Below, one piece after another: positions 1 to 8,097 of a DNA stretch of 64,000 nucleotides. Made by a program: the position numbers and the translations under genes. Numbering within the stretch: position 1 is the first letter of the stretch; every line of letters starts with the position of its first letter. Source of the DNA: Variovorax sp. SG517 (GTDB lineage: Bacteria > Pseudomonadota > Gammaproteobacteria > Burkholderiales > Burkholderiaceae_C); assembly GCF_013376045.1 (NCBI RefSeq), contig NZ_JABMJG010000005.1, forward strand, positions 1 to 64,000. Reading direction: 5' to 3'. The notes under the pieces are model-generated. The model was not told the DNA's origin, did not search any database, and saw only the letters and a program-made list of their open reading frames with translations.

Positions 1-161
1 TCCATCCTGGCTGCGCCTGCCGCTATCAATTCCCCCAAGATGTCTTCAGTCAGTCGGTCCAGTTCGACATCGCCGAAAAAACGCTTGCGAATCGCTGTCG
101 GATAAGGCGTCGATTCCGAGATTGCGCCTGGGTCAGCCAACTCGATTAGCTGACCGACCAC
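1..161 (-). CDS. Partial hypothetical protein, C-terminal part outside the window
   Basis: The minus strand is open from about position 194 to the window edge. The most sensible start is GTG at 161, giving a fragment that begins VVGQLIELADPG and continues as mixed hydrophobic and charged sequence with a helical-looking stretch ELDRLTEDILGELIAAG near the edge. An in-frame ATG at 194 also exists but lies inside the PEPCK terminator hairpin, so it is less credible. I do not recognise the family. The gene would lie downstream of pckG on the same strand, behind that terminator. Composition looks protein-like, but only about 53 codons are visible, so a chance open frame is possible. Confidence 0.3.
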   Translation of the reverse strand, partial: MVGQLIELADPGAISESTPYPTAIRKRFFGDVELDRLTEDILGELIAAGAARM

Positions 162-178
162 AAAATTCGCGACAACAA

Positions 179-209
179 AAAAGCCCGATGGCATCGCCAC
201 CGGGCTTTT
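179..209 (-). terminator. Rho-independent terminator downstream of pckG
   Basis: AAAAGCCCG at 179-187 pairs with CGGGCTTTT at 201-209, with a second inner stem TGGC/GCCA around an ATC loop. On the minus strand the hairpin is followed by six T residues, 20 bases after the pckG stop. The symmetrical A and T runs mean it could also act on plus-strand transcripts. Confidence 0.85.
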
Positions 210-229
210 GCTTTCAGAGCCGCTTGTTA

Positions 230-2101
230 TCAGGCCGCCAGACGCTGCTCGATCGCAGCCTTCGTCTCCGGCAGTTCCTTCGGCAGATGGTGCTCCAGCT
301 GCTTGAACAATTCGGCATGCAGCTTCAGCTCAGCCTGCCAGGCCGCCTTGTCGATGCTGGTCACCGTGGCGAATTGCTCCGCACTGAAGTTCAAGCCAGT
401 CCAGTTCAGGTCTTCGTAGCGCGGGCTGATGCCGGTGATGTGCTCCACGCCTTCGGTCTTGTTGCCCTCGACGCGATCGATCATCCACTTCAGCACGCGC
501 ATGTTCTCGCCATAGCCAGGCCAGACGAACTTGCCGTCGGCGCCCTTGCGGAACCAGTTCGTGGTGTAGATCTTCGGGAGCTTGGCGCCCGAGGCTTCGA
601 GCTTCATGCCCAGGTCGAGCCAATGCTGGAAGTAGTCGCTCATGTTGTAGCCCATGAAGGGCAGCATCGCGAAGGGATCGCGGCGGACCACGCCTTGCTG
701 GCCGGCCGCGGCTGCAGTCGTCTCGGAGCCCATCGTCGCCGCCATGTAGACGCCTTCGACCCAGTTGCGGGCTTCCGTCACCAGCGGCACGGTGTTCGAG
801 CGGCGGCCGCCAAAGATGAAAGCGTCGATGGTCACGCCCTTCGGGTCGTCCCATGCTTCGTCGAGCGCGGGGTTGTTGGTCGCGGCGACCGTGAAGCGGG
901 CGTTCGGATGGGCGGCCTTCGCGCCGGTTTCCTTGGCGATCTGCGGCGTCCAGTCCTTGCCTTGCCAGTCGATCAGGTGCGCCGGCAGCGCCTTGCCGGG
1001 TGCGTCCTGCTCCATGCCTTCCCACCAGACGTCTCCGTCGTCCGTCAGCGCGACGTTGGTGAAGATCACGCCCTGGTCCAGGCTGCGCATGCAGTTCGGG
1101 TTGGTCAGCATGTTGGTGCCCGGCGCGACGCCGAAATAGCCGGCCTCCGGGTTGATAGCACGCAGGGTGCCATCAGCCTGCGGCTTGATCCAGGCAATGT
1201 CGTCGCCGATGGTCGTGACCTTCCAGCCCTCGAAGCCTGCCGGCGGCACCAGCATCGAGAAGTTGGTCTTGCCGCAGGCGCTGGGGAAGGCCGCTGCTAC
1301 GTGGTACTTCTTGCCCTCGGGATTCGTCACGCCCAGGATGAGCATGTGCTCGGCCAGCCAGCCCTCGTCGCGGCCCATGTTGGAGGCAATGCGCAGCGCG
1401 AAGCACTTCTTGCCCAGCAGCGCGTTGCCGCCGTAGCCGGAGCCATAGCTCCAGATCTCGCGCGTCTCGGGGTAGTGGACGATGTACTTGGTCTTGTTGC
1501 ACGGCCAGGAGACGTCCTTCTGCCCGGGCTCGAGCGGCGCTCCAACGGTGTGCACGCAGGGCACGAAATCGCCATCGGCGCCCAGCACGTCGTAAACGGC
1601 CTTGCCCATGCGGGTCATGATGCGCATGTTGACCGCCACATAGGGCGAGTCGGAAAGCTCGATGCCGATGTGGGCGATCGGCGAACCCAGCGGGCCCATG
1701 CTGAAGGGCACGACGTACATCGTGCGGCCCTTCATGCAGCCGTCGAACAGCGGCTGCAGGGTCGCGCGCATCTCGGCGGGAGCCATCCAGTTGTTGGTGG
1801 GGCCAGCGTTTTCCTTCTGCTCGGAGCAGATGTAGGTGCGGTCTTCGACGCGCGCGACGTCGCTCGGATCGGACAGCGCGAGGAACGAATTGGGCCGCTT
1901 GGCGGGATCGAGCTTCCGGAAGGTGCCGGTGTCGACCAGTTGCTGGCACAGGCGGTCGTACTCTTCCTTGCTTCCGTCGCACCAGTGGATGGCTTCGGGT
2001 TTGCACAGCGCGGCCATGTCGGCCACCCAGGCAATCAGCTTTGCGTTCTTGACGTATGAGGGCGCCTGAATGGTGAGGCCCTTCATCGTGGGTGCGTTCA
2101 T
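230..2101 (-). CDS. pckG: Phosphoenolpyruvate carboxykinase (GTP)
   Basis: Cytosolic enzyme converting oxaloacetate and GTP to phosphoenolpyruvate, CO2 and GDP, the first committed step of gluconeogenesis. The 623 residues match the usual length of the GTP-dependent family (about 600-620). Visible hallmarks are the nucleotide-binding kinase motif [13 protein letters not shown] (residues 272-284), containing the hyper-reactive cysteine of the GTP family, and the substrate-binding [16 protein letters not shown] segment around residues 218-233. The start has a good AGGAG ribosome site 9 bases upstream. The gene is monocistronic, ending at the hairpin terminator at 179-209. A gluconeogenic enzyme fits an organism that lives on amino and organic acids, as the hut and nicotinate loci suggest. 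No truncation or odd residue was seen. Confidence 0.97.
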   Translation of the reverse strand: MNAPTMKGLTIQAPSYVKNAKLIAWVADMAALCKPEAIHWCDGSKEEYDRLCQQLVDTGTFRKLDPAKRPNSFLALSDPSDVARVEDRTYICSEQKENAGPTNNWMAPAEMRATLQPLFDGCMKGRTMYVVPFSMGPLGSPIAHIGIELSDSPYVAVNMRIMTRMGKAVYDVLGADGDFVPCVHTVGAPLEPGQKDVSWPCNKTKYIVHYPETREIWSYGSGYGGNALLGKKCFALRIASNMGRDEGWLAEHMLILGVTNPEGKKYHVAAAFPSACGKTNFSMLVPPAGFEGWKVTTIGDDIAWIKPQADGTLRAINPEAGYFGVAPGTNMLTNPNCMRSLDQGVIFTNVALTDDGDVWWEGMEQDAPGKALPAHLIDWQGKDWTPQIAKETGAKAAHPNARFTVAATNNPALDEAWDDPKGVTIDAFIFGGRRSNTVPLVTEARNWVEGVYMAATMGSETTAAAAGQQGVVRRDPFAMLPFMGYNMSDYFQHWLDLGMKLEASGAKLPKIYTTNWFRKGADGKFVWPGYGENMRVLKWMIDRVEGNKTEGVEHITGISPRYEDLNWTGLNFSAEQFATVTSIDKAAWQAELKLHAELFKQLEHHLPKELPETKAAIEQRLAA

Positions 2102-2254
2102 CGGAAAATCTCCTAAGTTGAAAAATCGTCTTTCCGAACGGGACGCCGCGCCAGCTCAGGCACGGAGGTCCGTTTGAGAAAACGTTTCGCTTCGGGAGAT
2201 TGCGTCAATGCGGGCCGCACCGCCCGCAGACAAAGGCGCTAACGCCTGTCAGCT

Positions 2255-2407
2255 TCAGGCCATGTAGACGGCGATGGAAGCCAGCAGCAGCATCAGCACG
2301 CCACCGGCCAGGGGAAGCACCAGCGGCATCAGGTGAACGACCGACTCTACGGCATCGTGTTCGACGGCCGCGCCTTGGCTCGGCTCGACGGGAGTGGGAT
2401 TGGACAT
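2255..2407 (-). CDS. Small single-span membrane protein, 50 residues
   Basis: A short protein, MSNPTPVEPSQGAAVEHDAV and onward, with a soluble, proline-rich and acidic N-terminal half and one strongly hydrophobic C-terminal helix (about residues 25-49, LMPLVLPLAGGVLMLLLASI). Such a tail is typical of tail-anchored or single-pass inner-membrane peptides. The start at 2407 is chosen over the upstream TTG at 2437 because GAGGA lies directly before it. A small hairpin (AGGCG/CGCCT, 2234-2247) follows the stop and may terminate transcription. I do not recognise the family. It sits alone between ilvA and pckG on the same strand, so no function can be inferred. Confidence 0.6.
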   Translation of the reverse strand: MSNPTPVEPSQGAAVEHDAVESVVHLMPLVLPLAGGVLMLLLASIAVYMA

Positions 2408-2526
2408 CGGGAAATTCCTCGAATACGCAATTGACAAACTGATGGCATTTTACCGGCGGGGCGCCCGGAGCCGGTCTAGGGGGTTGCGAGCCCCCGAATG
2501 GGGCATTCCAGGGTTGATCTTGCAGC

Positions 2527-3756
2527 TCAATGCTGCTCTTCCGCCTCGAAGCCGGCGTCCTTCAGCGCAGCCAGCACGCCAGCCAGGTGGGCCCGCCCGC
2601 GAGTCTGCAGCACGAGTTCGACGTCCACGTTCTGCGCGGCCAGCATCGTGAAGGCGCGTTGGTGATGAACCTCGTCGACGTTAGCGCCCGCTTCGGCCAC
2701 GGTGGCTGTGATCCGGGCGAGTGAGCCGGGAACGTCGCGCGCGCTGACCCGCACCCGGGCCAGCCGTCCGGCCCTGACCATCCCGCGTTCGATGATGGCC
2801 GCGAGCAGCAGCGGATCGATATTGCCCCCGGACAGAACCAGCCCCACGCGCTTGCCCCTGAAGCGCTCCGGATGCCGGATCAGCGCCGCCAGGCCCGCAG
2901 CGCCAGCGCCTTCGACCAGCGTTTTCTCGATCTCGAGCAGCATCAGCACGCCTTGCTCGATGTCGCCTTCGTCCACCAGCAGCAGGTCGTCGACCTTGCT
3001 CGCGATGATCTGCTGCGTCAGCACGCCAGGAGTGCCCACCGCGATGCCCTCGGCGATGGTGCTGTTGCCCTGCGCGTGGTGCGTGCCCTTCACGGCATTG
3101 ACCATCGCCGGAAAGCGCGTCGTCTGCACGCCCACGATCTCGATGCCAGGCTTGCGCTCTCGCGCGGCCACCGCCATGCCGGCGATCAGCCCGCCGCCGC
3201 CCACCGACACCACCAGCGCGTCGAGATCGGGCACGGCGTCCAGCATCTCCAGCGCCACGGTGCCCTGGCCCGCGATGATCGCCTCGTCGTCGTAAGGGTG
3301 CACGAAGGTCAGTCCCTCGCGCTGCGCGAGCTCGAAGGCATGGGTACGAGCGGCTTCCAGCGTGTCGCCGTGCAGCACCACCTCGGCGCCGAAGCCTCGC
3401 GTGCGTTCGATCTTCACGCCGGGCGTGAAGCGCGGCATCACGATCAGCGCCCGCAATCCGAGCCGCTGCGCGTGATAGGCCACACCCTGCGCATGGTTGC
3501 CGGCAGACATGGCGATCACTCCGCGTGTACCGTTCTCGGAAAGATCCACCAGCTTGTTGCACGCCCCCCGCTCCTTGAACGAGGATGTGAACTGCAGGTT
3601 CTCGAATTTCAGGAACACCTGCGCGCCGACGATTTCCGAAAGGGTGCGTGATTCCACGCACGGCGTGTTGAGCACCTGCCCCTGGAGGCGCGCCGCGGCG
3701 CGTTCGATTTCCTGGATTCCGACCATGCCGCGCATTGTGGCTGGAATCGCACCCAT
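2527..3756 (-). CDS. ilvA: Threonine ammonia-lyase (threonine dehydratase), with ACT domain
   Basis: PLP enzyme deaminating L-threonine to 2-oxobutanoate and ammonia, feeding isoleucine synthesis or threonine catabolism. The N-terminal two thirds form the fold-type II PLP domain, with the cofactor lysine in SFKERGA and the phosphate-gripping glycine loop SVGGGGLIAG. The last ~75 residues (RVRVSARDVPGSLARIT and onward) are a single ACT domain, as in the short ~400-residue TdcB/IlvA form rather than the 500-residue E. coli IlvA with a long regulatory region. I use ATG 3756, with an AGGGG ribosome site; a longer frame starts at 3897 but has no support, and ATG 3726 is possible. It diverges from the AAA+ gene across 86 bp. 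Whether the role is biosynthetic or catabolic cannot be decided here. Confidence 0.9.
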   Translation of the reverse strand: MGAIPATMRGMVGIQEIERAAARLQGQVLNTPCVESRTLSEIVGAQVFLKFENLQFTSSFKERGACNKLVDLSENGTRGVIAMSAGNHAQGVAYHAQRLGLRALIVMPRFTPGVKIERTRGFGAEVVLHGDTLEAARTHAFELAQREGLTFVHPYDDEAIIAGQGTVALEMLDAVPDLDALVVSVGGGGLIAGMAVAARERKPGIEIVGVQTTRFPAMVNAVKGTHHAQGNSTIAEGIAVGTPGVLTQQIIASKVDDLLLVDEGDIEQGVLMLLEIEKTLVEGAGAAGLAALIRHPERFRGKRVGLVLSGGNIDPLLLAAIIERGMVRAGRLARVRVSARDVPGSLARITATVAEAGANVDEVHHQRAFTMLAAQNVDVELVLQTRGRAHLAGVLAALKDAGFEAEEQH

Positions 3757-3842
3757 CAGGGTTTTTCCCCTTTCACGGTCTTCCCGAAGCCAAAAGTCTG
3801 CGTTATGGTCTCTCCGAAATTGTCCTCGTTGGAGGTTGCCTG

Positions 3843-6170
3843 ATGGCCAAGCGTGCGGGTGTCGATGTCGTGGCTGCTGCGGTTCGCGGGCAGGCATTGC
3901 CGTCGCCCGGGCTCAAGGAAGCACCGGTGCTCGAGCTCATGTGCTCGCACTTCGTGCTGACCCTGGCCGCCAAGCAAGGGCCGCGCTTCAACGTGCGGCG
4001 TGACATCAACGGCCTGCTCTCGCTCACGGGGCGGCACCTGGTATGGCCCGCCGCGGTGCTGCAGCGGCTGCGCGAATTCCTGGGGCGGCGTTGCGCGGGC
4101 AACGAAGCCTGGAAGGGCGTCGAAGACTTCGACGGCCGCACGCTGCTGGAGCGCCACGGCGTGTGGCGCGGTCCCTACGAGGAAGGCACGCTCTTCTTCT
4201 ATCTCGACGAATACGCGAAGGACCAGCCCAAGGATTTGCTCTCGGTGCTGGCCGTCACGCGCGACTGGCTCACGCATGCGCTGCGAAAGCAGTCGACGCT
4301 GGTCGAGAAGAACATCGATGCCCTCGCGGGCCTGCTGCAGCTCAACAAGGCCGAGCGCGCGCTGCTGCTGTACGGCACGCTCGCGCGCTACCAGCGCGAC
4401 TTGCGCTCGCTGCTGGTCGAGTTCAAGGTCAACAACGCGCCCGAGGCCTATGCCGCCATCGCCGACATCGCCGGCGTGAACGCGAGCGACGTGGGCGAGG
4501 CGCTGCGCGCCGGCTCGCGGCTCGAGCGCATCGGGCTCGTCGAGAACCTCATCTCGGAGCACAACATCACCGACCTCGCCGACCTGATGAAGGTCAGCGA
4601 GAAGCTGCCGCCGGTGCTCATGCGCGAGTACCGCGACCACAACGAGCTGATGGCCGTGTTCACGCGCCCCTCGGCCAAGAGCGCGCTCACGCCGCACGAC
4701 TTCTCCTTCGTGCAGGAAGACGCGCAGATGCTCGTCAGGCTGCTGCGCGCGGCGGTCGCGCGCAAGGAGCCGGGCGTCAACGTGCTGCTCTACGGCCCGC
4801 CCGGCACGGGCAAGACCGAACTCGCCAAGGTGGTCGCGCAGGCCGCCGGGCTCGAGCTCTTCGAGGTCGAGTACGCCGACCGCGACGGCAATTCGCTCAG
4901 CGGCCGCGACCGCTACCGTTCGCTGCAGATCGCGCAGGTGTTCCTCAAGGGCAGCGCGCAGGCCGCGCTGCTGTTCGACGAGGTCGAGGACGTGTTCCCG
5001 CCCATCAGCACCGAGGCCGCGCAGTTCATGGCGCGCGCCGAGCAGATTCCGGCGCCCACCAGCGGCAGCGTCAGCGGCAAGGCCTGGGTCAACCAGATCC
5101 TCGAGGCCAACCCCGTGCCCACGCTGTGGGTCACCAACCGCATCGAGCAGATCGACCCGGCATTCCGGCGCCGCTTCGCCTATCACCTCGAACTCAAGTC
5201 GCCGCCGCCGGGCGCGCGCGAGCAGCTCGTGAAGAAGACGCTCGAAGGCGTGGTCGTGTCCGAGGCCTTCACCGCCAAGCTGGCCGGACGCAAGGGCCTC
5301 ACGCCCGCGCAGATCCGCACGGCGGTGCGCTTCGCCGGGCTGGCCCGCACCGAGGACGATGCCTCGATGGAAGCGCTCATCGAGCGCCAGCTGCGCAACG
5401 CCGACCTGGCCCTCGGCACCGCCGACGCCGCGCGCGGCGAGCGCCGCAGCGTCACCACCTACGACCTCGACATGCTCAACGTCGAGACCCGCTTCGAGAT
5501 CCCGCGCATCGTCGAGGCGCTGAAGGCGCGCGGCCACGGCACGCTGTGCTTCTACGGCGCACCCGGCACCGGCAAGACGGCGCTGGCCGAGCACATCGCC
5601 AAGGCCGTGGGCCGCCCGCTGATCGTGAAGCAGGCCAGCGACCTCATGAGCAAGTACGTCGGCGAGACCGAGCAGAACATGGCCGCCATGTTTCGCGAGG
5701 CAGAGGCAGAAAAGGCCGTGCTGCTGCTCGACGAGGCCGACAGCTTCCTGCAGGACCGCCGCGGCGCGCAGCGCACCTACGAGGTCACCGAGGTCAACGA
5801 GATGCTGCAGGGCATGGAGCGCTTCAACGGCGTCTTCGTCTGCACCACCAACCTGCTCGACCGGCTCGACCAGGCGGCGCTGCGGCGCTTCACCTTCAAG
5901 ATCAAGTTCATGCCGCTGACCGCCGCGCAGCGCGAGCGCATGTTCATCACCGAGGCGCTCGCGGGCGACGCCGAGCTCATGACAAATGCCATGCGCTCGC
6001 GGCTCGCTCAGCTGGCACAGCTGTGCCCAGGGGATTTCGCCGCGGTGAAACGACAGACCGATATCCTCGCGGCGGAGTTCTCCGCGAGCGAGTTCCTGGA
6101 CCAGCTCGAGGCCGAGCACCGCATCAAGCCCGAAGTGCGCGAGTCGCGCGGCATGGGCTTCGTGCAGTAG
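3843..6170 (+). CDS. Tandem AAA+ ATPase of unknown function
   Basis: A 775-residue protein with two AAA+ modules. The first has Walker A GPPGTGKT near residues 318-325, Walker B LLFDEVED and an FRRRF arginine region. The second has GAPGTGKT near residues 571-578, Walker B LLLDEADS and LRRFTFKIKF. The first ~300 residues match no domain I recognise and are rich in charged helices. A tandem-module layout is typical of Cdc48/VAT-like unfoldases, but the N-terminus differs, so the substrate is unknown. ATG 3843 is preferred to the upstream in-frame start at 3735 because GGAGG precedes it by 8 bases. It is divergent from ilvA and followed by a secreted protease gene, which gives no clear context. 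Cytosolic, with no signal peptide or membrane segment. Confidence 0.75.
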   Translation: MAKRAGVDVVAAAVRGQALPSPGLKEAPVLELMCSHFVLTLAAKQGPRFNVRRDINGLLSLTGRHLVWPAAVLQRLREFLGRRCAGNEAWKGVEDFDGRTLLERHGVWRGPYEEGTLFFYLDEYAKDQPKDLLSVLAVTRDWLTHALRKQSTLVEKNIDALAGLLQLNKAERALLLYGTLARYQRDLRSLLVEFKVNNAPEAYAAIADIAGVNASDVGEALRAGSRLERIGLVENLISEHNITDLADLMKVSEKLPPVLMREYRDHNELMAVFTRPSAKSALTPHDFSFVQEDAQMLVRLLRAAVARKEPGVNVLLYGPPGTGKTELAKVVAQAAGLELFEVEYADRDGNSLSGRDRYRSLQIAQVFLKGSAQAALLFDEVEDVFPPISTEAAQFMARAEQIPAPTSGSVSGKAWVNQILEANPVPTLWVTNRIEQIDPAFRRRFAYHLELKSPPPGAREQLVKKTLEGVVVSEAFTAKLAGRKGLTPAQIRTAVRFAGLARTEDDASMEALIERQLRNADLALGTADAARGERRSVTTYDLDMLNVETRFEIPRIVEALKARGHGTLCFYGAPGTGKTALAEHIAKAVGRPLIVKQASDLMSKYVGETEQNMAAMFREAEAEKAVLLLDEADSFLQDRRGAQRTYEVTEVNEMLQGMERFNGVFVCTTNLLDRLDQAALRRFTFKIKFMPLTAAQRERMFITEALAGDAELMTNAMRSRLAQLAQLCPGDFAAVKRQTDILAAEFSASEFLDQLEAEHRIKPEVRESRGMGFVQ

Positions 6171-6262
6171 CGCCGGCATCGGCGGCAAGCCGAAGGCGCG
6201 GGCGGCCGTCGCCGCGCAGAACGAAAACATCCGCCCGCCATCGCGGGCAAGAGGAGGAGCGC

Positions 6263-7885
6263 ATGGTGGGATCTCGCAAGGTCGACGACGCGCGGCAGCT
6301 GCCGCTTCCAGGTGCATGGGCTGCCGCCGGCGCGGCGCTCGCTGCCGCTTTCCTCCTGGCGGGCTGCGGGGGCGGTGGAGGAGGGGGCGGCGGCGGTGGC
6401 CTGCCGATCGGCCTGATCCCCGGCACCACGACGCCACCGGCAACAACCCCCCCGAGCAGCGGCGACGGCATCGTCGCCTCGGCCACTGTCGCGGGCCTGT
6501 GCGCATCGCCGCGCAGCGGCATCAATCCGGACACCAATGCGGCCTACCCCGACCGCGGCGGCACGCTCGACAACGAGAAGAGCTGGGTGCGCGGCTGGAT
6601 CGACGAAACCTACCTCTGGTACGGCGAAGTGCCCACCACCCTCAAGGCCGCCGACTACGCCACGCCCGTCACCTGGTTCAACGTGCTCAAGACGACGGCC
6701 ACCACGCCCTCGGGCCGCGCCAAGGACCGCTTCCACTTCACCTACGACACCGAGGCCTACCGGCAACTCACGCAGGGCGGCGTCTCCGCCGGCTACGGCA
6801 TGGAGACGGCCGCGATACGCAGCTCGCCCCCGCGCGACATCCGCATCGCCTTCGTCGAGCCGAATTCGCCGGCCAACACTGCGGGACTGCTGCGCGGCGC
6901 GAAGATCCTCACGATCGACGGCATCAACGTTGTCAGCAGCACCGGCACCGCCAACGTCAACGCGATCAACGGGGCGCTGTCGCCCAAGGCCGTCGGCGAA
7001 TCGCACACCTTCACCTTCGAGGTGAACGGGGTGGCGCAATCGCCCGTGCAGCTGACGGCCGCGAAGATCACCAGCACGCCGGTGCAGAACGTGCAGGTCA
7101 TCGACACCGGCAGCGGCCGCGTGGGCTACCTGCTGTTCAACGACCACATCACCACGTCGGAGACGCAGCTCATCAACGCCGTCAACAGCTTCAAGCAGGG
7201 CGCCGGCATCCAGGACCTGGTGCTCGACATGCGCTACAACGGCGGCGGGCAACTGCTCATTGCGAGCCGGCTGGCCTACATGATCGCCTCGCCGTCCGTG
7301 ACCGCGGGCAAGACCTTCGAGCAGCTGGTCTTCAACGACAAGAACCCGTTCCGGCTCTCCGTCGCGCAGACCCTGACGCCCTTCGTGAGCACCAGCCGCA
7401 GCGGGCAGCCGCTGCCCACGCTGGGCCTGTCGCGCGTGACCGTGCTCACCGGCCCCGACACCTGCTCGGCGAGCGAGTCGGTCGTCAACAGCCTGCGCGG
7501 CGTGGGTGTCACCGTCAACCTGGTCGGCGGCACCACCTGCGGCAAGCCCTACGGCTTCTATCCGCAGGACAACTGCGGCACCACCTACTTCGCGATCCAG
7601 TTCAAGGGCGTGAACCAGAAGGGCGAAGGCGACTACGGCGACGGCATGGCGCCGAATGCCGGCTGCGTCGTGGCCGACGACTTCAGCCACCAGCTCGGCG
7701 ACAAGGCCGAGGCGCGGCTCGCTGCCGCGCTCGCGCTGCGCAGCTCGGGCTCCTGCTCCGTCTCCGCCAAGACGACCGTCCAGGGCCTGGAGAAGGCGGC
7801 CGAGCCTGAAGCGGAGCAGCCCTACCTGCCGGGCCGATCGCCGCTGCGCGAGAACCGGCTGGTCGGCCTGCCCGATCCGGCCTGA
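6263..7885 (+). CDS. S41-family peptidase lipoprotein with PDZ domain
   Basis: A 540-residue exported lipoprotein. A signal peptide ends in the lipobox LLAGC with the acylated cysteine at residue 35, followed by 11 glycines and a Pro/Thr-rich linker that probably holds the enzyme away from the membrane. The middle contains a PDZ-like segment (IAFVEPNSPANTAGLLRGAK). The C-terminal half has the S41 (tail-specific/C-terminal processing protease) fold, with LVLDMRYNGGG and the probable nucleophile serine in TCSASESVV. Start ATG 6263 has a GAGGAG ribosome site; the frame is open far upstream only by chance through the AAA+ gene. Paired cysteines in the C-terminal part (TTCGKP, DNCGTT) suit a periplasmic protein. 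The substrate is unknown. Confidence 0.85.
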   Translation: MVGSRKVDDARQLPLPGAWAAAGAALAAAFLLAGCGGGGGGGGGGGLPIGLIPGTTTPPATTPPSSGDGIVASATVAGLCASPRSGINPDTNAAYPDRGGTLDNEKSWVRGWIDETYLWYGEVPTTLKAADYATPVTWFNVLKTTATTPSGRAKDRFHFTYDTEAYRQLTQGGVSAGYGMETAAIRSSPPRDIRIAFVEPNSPANTAGLLRGAKILTIDGINVVSSTGTANVNAINGALSPKAVGESHTFTFEVNGVAQSPVQLTAAKITSTPVQNVQVIDTGSGRVGYLLFNDHITTSETQLINAVNSFKQGAGIQDLVLDMRYNGGGQLLIASRLAYMIASPSVTAGKTFEQLVFNDKNPFRLSVAQTLTPFVSTSRSGQPLPTLGLSRVTVLTGPDTCSASESVVNSLRGVGVTVNLVGGTTCGKPYGFYPQDNCGTTYFAIQFKGVNQKGEGDYGDGMAPNAGCVVADDFSHQLGDKAEARLAAALALRSSGSCSVSAKTTVQGLEKAAEPEAEQPYLPGRSPLRENRLVGLPDPA

Positions 7886-7966
7886 GCCGCCGCGAGCTGC
7901 CTGAGCGGCTCTGAAAGCCCTCCCGGGCTCACCTTCGGGCTCGCGGAAAACCCCTAGCGCTGGTGC

Positions 7967-7996
7967 TTGCCACCCCTGTCGCTAGCGCCGTAGAGT
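7967..7996 (+). promoter_or_regulatory. Candidate sigma70 promoter of the nucleoside hydrolase gene
   Basis: TTGCCA at 7967-7972 (5 of 6 to the -35 consensus) and TAGAGT at 7991-7996 (4 of 6 to -10) are spaced by 18 bp. The predicted transcription start falls at the left edge of the 32-bp palindrome, the position expected for a repressor-controlled promoter. Confidence 0.45.
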
Positions 7997-8001
7997 GGGT
8001 G

Positions 8002-8033
8002 AAACGTTTGCGCAAAGCTTTGCGCAAACGTTT
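8002..8033. promoter_or_regulatory. Perfect 32-bp palindrome, probable LacI-family double operator
   Basis: The sequence from AAACGTTTGCGCAAAG (8002-8017) is followed by its exact reverse complement (8018-8033). Each half contains AAACGTTT with a central CG, the signature of LacI/PurR-type operators, so two operators may lie head to head, centred about 24 bp apart. It lies just downstream of the candidate promoter and 64 bp before the nucleoside hydrolase start. No LacI-family gene is in the window, so the regulator would act from elsewhere. Confidence 0.65.
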
Positions 8034-8097
8034 GTATCTCGGAGCGGCACGGCTTGCCCGGCCTGAGAACCAACTTCCTAGTACCTGGAGAGCAAAG

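Noticed and set aside
1-194. ATG at 194 as start of the left-edge partial gene
   Set aside because: It lies within the pckG terminator stem, so translation from it is unlikely; GTG 161 is a better though still weak start.
3756-6506. A 916-codon minus-strand frame opposite the AAA+ gene
   Set aside because: Antisense shadow of a high-GC coding region; low-complexity composition, and the plus strand encodes a clear double AAA+ protein.
4043-7885. A continuous 1280-codon plus-strand frame spanning the AAA+ and protease genes
   Set aside because: The first ~740 codons run in another frame of the AAA+ gene and are Arg/Ala-rich without family features; only the part from ATG 6263 has a ribosome site, signal peptide and a recognisable enzyme.
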